Position numbers and translations under genes: made by a program. The notes beneath the pieces are model-generated. The model did not search any database. It was not told the origin of the DNA and saw only the letters and a list, made by a program, of their open reading frames with translations. Shown here in pieces: positions 33,487-44,223 of a stretch of DNA of 64,000 bases (its first letter is position 1; each line of letters starts with the position of its first letter). The DNA comes from Diplosphaera chodatii (Eukaryota; Chlorophyta; Trebouxiophyceae; Prasiolales; Stichococcaceae). The stretch lies in NCBI GenBank assembly GCA_032358165.1, contig JAALGY010000049.1:434001-498000 (forward strand), written 5' to 3'.

Positions 33487-36400
33487 ATGGACGACATGCC
33501 ATCGCCTGCAGAGCTGCAGGAGCTACAGCTGCCACCCTCACAATATTATGCGTGGGCCGCGTGTTGCACGTGCCTGCCGTGTTCTGTTACGCTCGTCTGC
33601 ATGCGATGTGCGTCAGTATTCTGTGATCAAACTTCCATGCATCTGGAGGACTGCGCGCCTCACCGTTGTGCACCTCTGGCCTACAGCGATGCAGAGCTGG
33701 ACGTCTACACGCAAAACATGTTCCAGTGCGAGGGCGTCATGGCGGAGGAGCTGCTGCAGATCCTGGACGATCCCTTGAACTCTACCGTTCCCCACTCTGC
33801 GCCGCCGCACCAGGCCAACTTTCATGGGCATATGCCCGCCAAGCAGGTGCTTGTGCAAGCAGCGATGCTAGGTCATCACAATAAGATGGCGAGGGTTACT
33901 CGCCGCCAACCGGCCTGCACAGCACCATGACGAGTGTGCTCTGAGCAAGTGCAGATCGCAGAGCGCTGCGCACACTGATGATGACGCCACCTCAACTGGC
34001 AGGTGCAGTGCCCGCCCAGTGCGTTCTCCAGCGAGGACAGCACCCGCCTGAACTCCGGCGCCTCGTCGATCGGCAACCTGGACCAGCAGCAGCAGTATGC
34101 GGCTATGTTCCAGCCGCTCATGCCGGACCCAGCACACATGGTGCTGCTCGTTTTGTTGCTGTAGCCTGATGGCTCTTGCTGTGTCTTCGTCAGCAGGCTC
34201 GCTGCTGGTTTGTGTGCTATTCTTTTGGAACAGCCACAGTCGTCACCATCGTGGCTAACTGCTGTGTGCCTGGTGGCCTGCTGCAGACGTACCCGCCGAC
34301 GGGCCCAATGACGGTGCCGCTGGTGCAGCTGCCGCCGAAGCCGCTGAGCTGCGAGATGGGCTCCAACGACGGCTCTGGCATGCTCGCCAATGGCAACGGC
34401 CTCCTCGCACCGCTGGGCTCTGCCGATGGCTCCGGCGTGCTTGGCAATGGCGACAGCCCCCTCGGCCCCCCGCAGGTGGGGTGTGCTTCAGAGCTGTGCC
34501 CCTTGCAAGGGCCCTGCAGCGACCTCGAAGGACTGGGAAGGGGACTCGAAGGACTGGGAAGGGACCAAGGCTGCGATACCGAGGGCACTGGATGTTCAGG
34601 GCGTGTGCTGTACGTCAGCTTGTCACTTGATCCGGGGCTGCGCTGCCTGCAGGGGAGCACGGAGGGCATCACGGCCAACGGCACGGACTCGATGACGCAC
34701 TCGGGCGCCGGCGGCGGCGGCAACTCTGGCCACGGCTCTGGCATGCGCACCAGCTCCTTCAACACGCAGTCCAGCGGCCCCGAGGCCGGCGGCACCACCT
34801 CGGTGCGACGCAGACTGCCAGCACCGCAACATGATATTAGAACCCAGCTGCTGCACGGGTGGACAACCATGCACTGTGAGCTGAGAGGAGCGAACAGGGT
34901 GCAGGATGCTCATGCCACCCTCTGCATGCGCCAGCTGCCCCTGCATGGCCATCGCTCATTGCTGAGCGTGGTGACAATGTTGCATCCACACCCAGAGCAT
35001 GCCCTTCACCTGTGTCCCTGGCCGTCCGCTTCAGGGTGGCACGGGCTCGCCCTTTGCGGCAAACGGCCAGCAGCAGGGCGGCAGCTCGGGCGGTGAGGCG
35101 GAGCGGGGCGCCCCGGGGCGCTCCATCAGCGGCGCCAGCGTGAAGAGCGGCGGTGAGTTTCACGATATCTGCAGAATCCATCAGCCGGGATGCTGGAAAC
35201 AGAGGCAGTGGTCCAAAACGATAACTCATGTGTCCCTACTCTGCTCATATGCTGGTGGAGGCCTCCTTCAGCCCTGTCTGACCAAGGGCATCGCATCGGG
35301 CAGCTCCGGGCCACTCGCTAGCACCTCGCAGATGATCAACCTTCTCTTGGTGCAGCACGCAACGTCACCGTGCTCCGCGAGAAGCACCGCTCCGCGCAGC
35401 GTCGCTATCGTGAGCGGCTGCGCGCCAAGCACGAGGAGGCGGACCAGCGCGTTGACGACCTCACCCGCCAGCTGAACCAGCTCAAGGCCGCGCAGGTGGG
35501 GCCGCCTGGTTGAAATAGGCTCACTCAAGCTGGTGCTCATGCACTGTCAGTGTCCAATGCGCTCAGACCATCACTCCAGCCCATGTGCTACTGGCCGCAA
35601 CCACAGCATGATCAGGTGCTTGAGCGAGTTGGGTCCTTGATGGTTCTCGAGCTGCAATACCGGCTGTGACGCAAGCCAGCAGCTGACAGCACAAATTGAC
35701 TTCTGCACATGACAGCTACAGAGTTGTTGTTCTTGTCACACTGCGCCTGACGAAGTCCGCCTGCAAGTGCAGAGCCAGCTGCAGCAGCGCAACCAGCAGC
35801 TGGAGGCGCACATCGCGTCCCAGGCGGCGCTGCCCACGGTCTCGAGCCCCAGCTCGGTGCAGCCGCCGCCCATCCCATCGCCCACCCCGCCACCACCGCT
35901 CCAGGCCACGTCCCACCCCTCCCCGCAATCGGAAAACAGTGAGTCTGTCGCACATGTACCCACCAGGCAACGCCCTCTGTTGTGGGAGGAAGTCCCTGTG
36001 GCGCTGACGGCGGGTTGTGCTTTGCGCCGCAGCCGGCCAGTCGTCGCTGTTCGAGCCGCCCAGCCGCTCAAACCGCTACAAGCTGAACAACCAGACGTGG
36101 GACCTGATCAAGGACTCGGTCGGCGCCATCGACGACAAGCTGACCTTCACCGTGGACGAGGGCAAGCCCGTCAGCTACTCCCGCCGCGAGGTGCGCCCCA
36201 CTGCTGCAGGCCACTTTGTGGCGGGGTTGAGCTGCTGGCCTCTGTGGCAGCACCAGCATGGCTGGCATGTGCACTGAGCAACGTGCTGAGCGATATGCTG
36301 ACAATCCGATGCGTGTCCTGCAGCTGAGCGAGTTCACGACCACCCAGTACAAGGACCTGTGGAAGGTGCGCCAGTGACAGCGCGCTCAGACCTGACCCTG

Positions 36401-38533
36401 TTATGGTTTCTGTGCACTGCACAGCATGTCGTGGCCGTCTACCGCTGTCGCCCTGCTGGCAGCTGAAAGCTGTCATGTTCTGCCTGCAGCAATATGTCAA
36501 CGGCTTTGCGCACTGCCTGATGCTGTGCAATGGCAACGAGCAGTCGCCCGCGTACCCGCGCCTGCTGATGCTGCTGGCCGAGACCCGCGCCCTCAAACTG
36601 ACCTTCTGCATGCTGCGCCCGGTACGATAAGTTTTGCGTGCAGCACGTGTACCCCGCCATGCTCACTGCCCAACCGTGGCACCTCCCCTCTTGTACATGT
36701 CTGCCCGACGGCCTGCTGACGCTGGCTCTGCTGTCAGTGTTTGCGCCCCTACCAGCGTATACCAATGCTGCAATGACAATCATCAGTCTCAACATGCAGT
36801 GGAGCGGCACAGTAGCACGACCTGCGCGGGCTGGCTCACTGCAGGCCGGCTCAGATCCCAGCTGAGTGACAAGCATTTCATGTTCTGCAGGACCTGCTCA
36901 GCGCCTGGGCGCAGTACGCGGCGGAGCAGCGCGGCATGCCGACGGCGGCCTTCTGGCGGGGCATCGCCGACTCGCTGACCGTGGACGCCGAGCAGTTGCA
37001 CAGGATGATCGCGGTGCGGCCCACGCCTTGCACCTGTGCCAGGGACACACATGGTTGCTGTGGACCCACTCTGGCATGTTCATCGTCAGGCTGCTGTGTT
37101 TGTGGCTTGACACACTGACATCAGACCTGCTGGAACCCCCTGTGCTACTGAACAACACGGCAGCGCATGCTGACAGCATGCTAGCCAAGCACCTCGCACT
37201 GCGGTGGCGACAAGGTTGGATGCTTGTATGACAACCCGAGTGGTACCTGCTGCAGGTGCGCAATGCAGCGCTCAGGAACCTTGGGTGCATGATGGCGCAA
37301 CGGCGCGAGCTGCTCGCCTGCCTGTCGGTGCGCCTCCTGCTCCCGGCGCTGTCTGGACTTTGTACCAGATGCTAGTCACACCTCCTTGCTCAGCTCGTAG
37401 CTGCAAGATGTGCTCACTGGGTGGCAGCCAGCCCTACACAAGTCTTATGTGCCATGTTGCTGTACTGCGAGCACAGCCGGCAGCAGATACCGCCGACAAG
37501 TGGATGTCCTAGGCGTGATGCGCAGGGGACGTCTGGTTGACATTTCCAAATTGTAATATTGCTGCCTGCAGAACGGAACGGAGGTGACGGTGCAGCTGGA
37601 GGACATGACGTCCATCGACGCCCTGCAGGTGCCGCTCCCACACAGCCATCACTCCCGCCACTCTGCTGTAAATGTGTTGTGCCCTGGGCGCAAAAGGATG
37701 ACGGTTGGACCCAACTCCAGTATCAGTTTGCATGCACTGCAAAGCATAGGTGTGCAACTGCTGAGACTGCGGCCCTAAGTGTGGCAGAGCCACGCCTGAG
37801 GTGCGGAGCATCTTTTGCGTAATGTGTGATGTGCACCATGTTGCAGACCAAGACGGCAGCGCAGCGCATGGACGCGCTGCTGCGCAACGAGAACTCCTTC
37901 ATCGCAGGTGGCCAAAGCATCACAACCAGCGACGCACTCATGTCACCCCTGCACATGCTTTTCGTGGCAGACATTCCCTGGCCTGGGTCCCAGCCAATGT
38001 GTTGTGCAGCCTAATTCGCCAGCGGCTTACATCCCGTGTCCTTTACCTGGTGCAGAGATCTCCACGGTCGTCACTGAGGACGTGCTGACACCGCTTCAGC
38101 TGGCGCACGTTATCACGCTTGCATGGCCCTTTGGCGTCAACATCATGTCCATCATGAACTGCCTCGCCGCCCGCGTCGGTGCGCCGCCAGACACTGCTCT
38201 GTGCCTGCTTCTGCATGCTAAGACTGCAGGCGCCACAGCTGCTTGCGTGAACTCACATGCGTCTGCAGCAAGACAGCGACAATGCGACAAGCAGATGTCA
38301 CACGGCGTCGCACCACATGTTCATCGCAAGTGCTAACATGCATACATGGTGCCGAGTAAGCTGGTCCCACACGCGACGATGTCCTTGGCAGATGGCTGCT
38401 TCGTTCGGGACGTTTGCCTGAAGGCCCCAACCCATGTGCAGGAGCGCCGCCGGTGGCAGAGATGCTGCGGCAGGGCGCAGCTGCAGGCCCCGCCAGCCTG
38501 TCGCCGCTGCGCCAGGCCCTCATTGCTGACTGA
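33487..38533 (+). CDS. bZIP transcription factor C with conserved C-terminal region
   Basis: Seventeen exons, join(33487..33551, 33687..33846, 34003..34140, 34287..34475, 34653..34802, 35035..35152, 35356..35495, 35773..35938, 36033..36190, 36324..36365, 36490..36621, 36891..37013, 37256..37327, 37572..37628, 37847..37907, 38056..38178, 38442..38533), give 661 residues in phase; the first intron is the least certain. The N-terminal 270 residues are low in complexity, with Gly/Asn/Ser-rich repeats (SNDGSGMLANGNG) and a Gln run. The basic region at about 280-297 reads REKHRSAQRRYRERLRAK, with His in place of the invariant Asn. A Pro/Ser-rich spacer follows, then the region shared with A and B (TTQYKDLWK, NGFAHCLML, CMLRP, FWRGIADSLTV, NENSFIAG, PLQLAHVITLAWPFG). 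It is the longest of the three and has extra introns. Confidence 0.83.
34524..34564. repeat. two tandem copies of a 21-bp unit
   Basis: Two near-identical copies of a 21-bp unit starting CTCGAAGGACTGGG, inside the fourth intron of bZIP factor C. Confidence 0.75.
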
Positions 38534-39631
38534 GGACGCCACGACACGAGACCCGGCGACACAAGAGCAGGGTACACACCCTGCCGCCACCTCCAGCTGA
38601 TACCATCAACATACAGAGCCAAGCTGCATGCCAGCATTCGAAATACACTTCTGGCCCGGACAGATGTGGGCAACAGCCACTGCAGGCGCATACCAACTGG
38701 GAGGGGCAAGGACCTTTGGGCTGCGGCGGGCAGCATGACACGGCAGCAAGACATGGCGGGCCGCCTGCACTGCATTTATCGCAATGGGGAGCGCATGAAA
38801 CGGAGTTCAAGACTGCAGGCAGACGATGCCGGCGTGCGCCTGAGGCTGCGGACTCACGATGCACAGCAAGCGGCAACTTGGGGTGTGTGGGGCGAGATGG
38901 GCACGCCTGCTGCGCAGCAGGTAGTTGTCAGGGTCAGCACGACCCAAGCAGCGGCTCCACTGAAGCATGCAGGGTGCCAGGCGCTTTAGGGGATGGGCAG
39001 GGAAGTGCGATGCCAGCATGTGCAATGGCTACCGGGGCGCTTTTTGCATGGCGCATGCCTGCACATGTTGGCGTCAGCACCGTGGGGTCTCAGCTTCAAG
39101 ACACAGGGAACATCGAGTATCGAGAACTGTTTTGCAGGAATATACTGGCAGTGTTCTGTGCTGCCTCGTTGCTTTCGTATCTTCCGGCTCAAGTTGTGCC
39201 GGTTGTGCCTTTGGTGCCCAACATCAGCTGGAAGCAGGGTCGGCCAGGGTTCGTTTGCATTATGCAGCGCATGTTCGACTCGTTGTTGGGTGTGAGGCGA
39301 TCGACATGCACGCGACTGTTGGAGTCACCTTTCACAATTTCGCGTGTGAATGCACGTGGTTCCTGCCATGTATGCGCGCCAAAACTTGACTGTCAATATG
39401 TGGTATGCTTTAGTTCATTAATGCTTGGTTTGGTATTGAGTATGTAGAGAGCGGTGAAGTGGGTGTGCCGTCACTGGTTACAGTTGAAATGGACTGTCTG
39501 AAATCAAGTAACATAAATGTGCCTTCGCAGACTGACCACAAACGCCCAACAGAGTGTTAAGAACCCGTCAGTGAGTTTTACATTCTACAAACATACAGCT
39601 TGGCAACAGGGCAGGAAACCTCAGCAACCGA
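38534..39631. other. intergenic, convergent
   Basis: About 1.1 kb between bZIP-C (plus) and the ABCG remnant (minus). A plus-strand frame stays open from 38716 to 39447 with a first ATG at 39008, but it has no family match and no clear codon pattern. The end near 39400-39600 is more AT-rich than its surroundings. Confidence 0.35.
39578..39582 (-). promoter_or_regulatory. TGTAA polyadenylation signal of ABCG fragment
   Basis: Minus-strand TGTAA about 50 nt after the stop codon of the ABCG 3' exons. Confidence 0.4.
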
Positions 39632-40590
39632 TCACACGGCGTCTACGACTTTGGGGTCCAGCTGGGGCTCACCATGCCTGGCACCGTTTGCAGCATGCAT
39701 GCCGCTGAGGGCTGGGGCGGCGGCCTGCTTGTCGTCCTCCTTGCTGTTGGTGAGCGGCAGGAACTTTGGCATGCTCCTGTATCAGGGAATGACGTGAGAA
39801 GTTGTCGGACGTCTGCATCGCCAAGGTGACGAAATAAATAGTGCCCTTCTGTTGGTAGTCGCTGCAGAGCTGCAACCATGTAGGATTTACATTAGCTACC
39901 ATGCGCCTGCCATGGGGCAGCAGCTCACCTGCGCAGCATCCAGTAAGCAAGCAGATTGAGGGCCGCAGTCAGGCCAATCAGGGCCACAACGCCCTCCCAA
40001 TACTGCCGCTCCCCGAATGAAAGCTGCTGGCTGATGATTTCATCTCCTGCACAGTGAAGCAAAAGCAGCCTTCAGTAATGTGCACAACAGAGCTGCACCT
40101 CTGCCCCGTTGACGTGTTCTTACAGAGCCATGCAGCGTAAAAATACATTCTTCACAGAGTTTGCATGCCTGTAAGCTGGCAGGTGGGAGATGATCCGGGC
40201 CCGCACCCCCTGTGCAAACCATGCATGTGATACACATCAATGCTTGCCTCGAACCAGCCGCTTCTGATCGCTTGCCAGTGAACGTGCTGAATGCAGGGGC
40301 TTGCTCAAGCTCAGGGCGCGGAGCACAGTGTGCCAGCATGCCGCTACCATTGCAGACTGCGCAGGGAGACTAGGATGCAGATGGACCACTTACCAGCAGC
40401 AGGCGCCTTCATACTCGTTGATGGTCAGCGAGACAAACGCCCAAAATAGGAATGATATGTACCTGCGGCCAGGAGTAGGTTTTATAGCACATCGCAGGTA
40501 AGCTGCAGCACTTCGAACCAGCAAGCGCACGAGGTGATGTTGCTCAGAATGGCACGCACCGGATCCAACTAATAAACCCTGGTATCGTTG
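39632..40590 (-). pseudogene. 3' exons of an ABCG half-transporter, 5' part missing
   Basis: Five exons, complement(join(39632..39776, 39929..40046, 40169..40209, 40394..40462, 40560..40590)), join in phase and match the end of a white-brown (ABCG) half-transporter: IPGFISWIRYISFLFWAF, NEYEG, the Cys-containing loop with PTCQLTG, SFGERQYWEGVVALIGL, NLLAYWMLRR, then a short tail. This is membrane helix 5, the external loop and helix 6 only. I found no Walker A, LSGG signature, Walker B or earlier helices on the minus strand upstream through 44 kb. The intron after 40169 uses a GC donor. Either the gene is truncated by rearrangement, or its remaining exons lie beyond very long introns. Coding capacity is intact in what remains. 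Confidence 0.6.
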
Positions 40591-41515
40591 CTGCGTTGGC
40601 ATAGTCAGGGGTTTATCGCTTGCATCTAACCATGCATGGCCATCCAGTCACAGTCTGTCTGCCTGCATGAATCGGTCATCAAGTGCATGTAGCCTGTCTC
40701 GATCTGCAGATGCAGCGTCAGATCCAGTCATATTGCTGCCTTCAGATACCGACTGGTAGGAGTGGTGGCTGCAATAGCTTGCAGCAGCACTCGTGTGGGC
40801 GGCAACATCACCATCTGCAGATGCATTACCATGTTGCATGTCCATGGGCCAGGATCACCTGTCATACATGGCATGCGGTCACAGCGACCACGAACGCTGC
40901 TGGCAGCTCCGTCACTGCAGCAGCTGCGGCGGCATTAGCTGCCTCTTTACCGGCTTCTGCAGCGTTCTGTTTGAGCTTCTGTACAATTGCAATGGTCGGA
41001 TGTTGCAGCGCCGACACATGGCTGCAGCGTGCACACTCAGCGATTGCATGGCACATCTGGCATGCTGTCGCTGCTCCTGCACAAAGATCATAGCTTGCAG
41101 CTTGCTCATGGGAGACTACATGCCGCAGTGCTAGGCAAAGACCGTGAACGACAACGTGAACATCTAGATCAGTCAAGGTAATGCAATGGTAACGCGGTGC
41201 AGGAACGGGCCATGTCAGCAGGAAGAAAACAACAAGGTGATATCACATATCACGAGGCCGACTGCGGTCCTGTTCTGGCACAACCTGCATATGCAACAGC
41301 ATGCAACAGCCCATGCTGCCGGTGCTGCCATGCAGGCACCTGCAGGCATGCACCCTCCCATGCCAGCTCAGCTAATTCGGGCGTCTGCCACTCACGAAAC
41401 ATAGCTACATACAGTTCATTCTTAGCCGAAGTGGCTGAGGATCTATGTCTGATATCTGTGTTTTGAGGGGAAGCTTGCGTGCACCGCTTGGACGCACAGC
41501 AACTGCTTCTGAGGG
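40591..41515. other. no gene assigned; where ABCG upstream exons would be expected
   Basis: No transporter helix or nucleotide-binding motif is found. A minus-strand stretch near 40880-41010 is Ala/Lys-rich (QKLKQNAAEAGKEAANAAA) and could be a small exon, without further support. Confidence 0.35.
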
Positions 41516-42670
41516 TTGACGAACCCAGTGCCTTGGTTGTGCAGAACATATCATGCCCTGGCACAAGTCGCGACGTCTTATGGGCGAACTGAATTCTACA
41601 GCATCGCAAATCACAGATCTGCACCGCCCGAATCGAGCAGCGACACACCTCCACGCGAGCCTGCTGCTGCTGCGGCAGCGGCTGACACAGCAGCTGATGT
41701 TGCGCTTGATGCTGCACAGCGGATTGGGTACGACCCGCCGGCTTCAACGTCGTTGACGAAGCGCAGAGAGGTGGCCATGGGAAAGGGCAAGATCGTCCCC
41801 ATGCGCAGGTGATCAGCACTTGTGCGTGCCCATTTCAGCAACAACAGCATTTGTCCAGGGTCGGCTCGGCAAGGATTTAATCCAACGAAGCCACTGACCG
41901 TTGCCAGATGTTCAGGCCATGCGTGAGGATGCTTTCTTGCGCCTGGGCGCACGCTACACCCATGCATGTTGCTCGCCCCGGAAGCATGCCTGCAGCTGGC
42001 TCTGTCATACAGCATGTTGCACGACAAGCTGGACAGAGTGCCGACGCATTCGCGCTTATCTCTCAGACAGTCGCAGGCGACGTGGGGGTCACGTGTGCAA
42101 GACATCCTGCAGCATCACGGCAGCGACGACACCTGGTGTGTGCAGGTGTGCTCTGCATGTGGTTGCACGCGTCAAAGGCGGTCGTTGTGAAAGAGTGCGT
42201 GTGTGCAGTCATGACCCTACTGACACGGGAGAAAACGCGCCATAGTACTGTTTGACGGACACACAGTGGCCCGCCACTCAGGAGCACTGTGCTATGATGC
42301 AAATCCAAAACCAGGCGTACAGGCCACCGACGAGATGTGCCACAGCTGCGAGGCACTACTGCCATGGGCTGTGGTGGACACAGCAGCGAAGAACAGAAGC
42401 CCCAATGCCAGCGTCTGCGCTACAGCGCTACAGGCGCCACAGCAGCAGCAGCAGCAGCAGCAGCCAATGGTCCGATCGAAAGTAGGCTTCCCAAGATGTA
42501 ACACAACACAGATGAGCGGTGTCCCAGTGCAGACCGGGCAGAAGCTTTTTGCTGCACTTGCAGAATTTGCGCCATGCACATGCGCCTGCATCGCTCTCGA
42601 TGAGATGCAATCTGCGTGGTGTCCTTGTATGAGCAGAACGTGCCAGCAAGTGACACGCTGCTGTCTGTAG
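41516..42670 (+). other. unresolved spliced gene, possible RPP21/Rpr2-like
   Basis: Several exon-like pieces lie on the plus strand but I could not chain them in phase. Piece one ends at a good donor at 41811 (QRIGYDPPASTSLTKRREV then MGKGKIVPMR). Near 41910 is MREDAFLRLGARY, near 42330 is DEMCHSCEALLPW, and near 42540 is FCCTCRICAMHMRLH before a stop. The order (a D-x-F-x-RL helix, then two CxxC knuckles) recalls RNase P subunit RPP21, but a further CxxC-like piece (QVCSACG) near 42140 does not fit. A (CAG)8 run at 42440-42463 would lie inside the gene. Function is not established. Confidence 0.28.
42440..42463. repeat. (CAG)8 microsatellite
   Basis: Eight uninterrupted CAG triplets. If in an exon they would encode a Gln run in one frame. 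Confidence 0.9.
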
Positions 42671-43011
42671 CTGTTTGTTGCTGACAGCAGAGCTCTCGAA
42701 TCTCACCTATGTTGGCATCTTGCTGTGCATGCAGGCCTCACTGGTTGCGAGGCGGAGCTGCTGATCGAACTGCAAGGTCATGTTTACGAAGAATGGCGAT
42801 GCTGCCCGCTTCATCAGCCTCAACATCCATGGCAATACTGTAGGTACGCTGCAGTTGTAGTCTGGCATGTGGGTGCACACAGCTGACATCCCAACATGAT
42901 GTGCGCCCATTGTGGCGCCCTAATCTGACTGCAGCATCGTCCTCAAGTCCTGCTGCTGTTCCGCTGGATGTCCTACGCCATCATGCATACCTCTTGACAA
43001 GTGGATGAGCA

Positions 43012-43486
43012 TCATTGGGTGCTGCAGTGCCATCTGGCTGGCAGTACCTTGCGCTTTCTGGCTGCTGCCGGTGCAATCAGTCTTCTGTTGGTTCGCTGCA
43101 GATACTGCTGTGGCCGCTGGTCCCTGGATGGTGCAGGCTTTGCTGTTGCATCCTGCTCTCCCAAGTTGCCAGCAGCGCCGGTGAGCTTTGCACAATCTGC
43201 TCATTGAAGCCGAACGGCAGCACCACACTGGACAGCAACAGCCACATGCTCGACTGTACCAGTCATTGCACGACTTACACAACTTGTGTTCCTGGGCAAC
43301 AGACGCCTCGTCTGGAACGCTGGGCGTGCGCACCATTGCCGTGCACCAGTCAACAGTAGCCCCAGCATCGACAGCCGGAAGCGGCTGAGCTGCTGCAGAT
43401 ACTTCATGGTGCGTCAGCGTCAGTGCACGTTGCAGCTCTTGCTTTTCAGCTATTGCTGGTGCGGCCTCAGCAGCCTTAAATTGCAA
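43012..43486 (-). CDS. partial gene, basic C-terminus, unknown function
   Basis: Two exons, complement(join(43012..43196, 43279..43486)), join in phase through a consensus GTAAGT donor. They encode about 130 residues: a Glu/Ala-rich start (AAEAAPAIAEKQELQRAL), a middle with CTAMVRTPSVPDEASVAQE, and a basic tail (RTNRRLIAPAAARKRK) that looks like a nuclear localisation signal, then a stop. The frame is closed just upstream of 43486 by a stop, with an AG there, so at least one 5' exon is missing from the model. No family is recognised. Confidence 0.35.
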
Positions 43487-44223
43487 CTGCCCTCAAGTGT
43501 GTCATGGTCATGCAGCATGGTGTACATGTCAACAGGTCACCTAGTATTGCATCACTGCAGGATATGGTGGAGAGAACGGTGAAGACGGGCACCATCCCAG
43601 CCTTCGGATAGGAGTGGCGAAGACCGAACCACTCATTAAGTGGCATGGGAAGGGGCAGGACTGCGTTTGGCAGCAGCAGCGGCAAGTGCGGGAGCATAGG
43701 CTGGAGGGGCAACCAGACTTGTTTGGCCATTGGCATACGGTACACAAACACCCCTGCGTGAACACTGGCAAGGGCTTGAGGGGAAGTATTGGAACAGGCT
43801 ATTGCGACAGTACAGCTGCTGTGGGACACCTCTGGAGTCTGGACCGCGGCTACACCTGCGGGGCAACTTGGGGGCAACTGTGTGCCTTGACGCTCAGTCG
43901 AGGCACACAACGGTGTCTAAATGGCAACAGGCCCACAATATGGGACACTGCTCTCACTTCTTCCCCCATCCTCCTCCTACGTACCCACCAGCCACCTGTT
44001 CCAAGATTCTCCTCATAATTCTCCCCAGTTGCACCCCTTGGGGCTACCGTCCAGTTTCTGGCAGGTTCGCTGTCCGGCCACGCAGGGGTCAAATGAGTCT
44101 CAGTGATATCCCTACCGCAGATTTTCCCGTGGTCAGTGTGTTCTGAACCTACATATCTCCGCGTTCGCAGTTTAGTCTTGCTTCACATCGGTGCTGGCCA
44201 GCAACCTTGACAACCTCGTAGCC
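43487..44223. other. unassigned interval
   Basis: A minus-strand frame at 43476-43910 is Pro/Leu-rich (QPMLPHLPLLLPNAVLPLP) and may belong to the partial gene at 43012-43486, but no clean splice links them. The plus strand shows only shadow frames. Confidence 0.3.

Noticed and set aside
38716..39447. A 243-codon plus-strand open frame downstream of bZIP factor C.
   Set aside because: The first ATG is at 39008, the product matches no family and lies where a 3' UTR is expected. Such length is possible by chance at this base composition.
43022..43047. A 26-nt GT-AG intron in the partial gene at 43 kb.
   Set aside because: Reading through gives a stop at 43012 and a plausible short C-terminus; GT and AG pairs this close occur often by chance.
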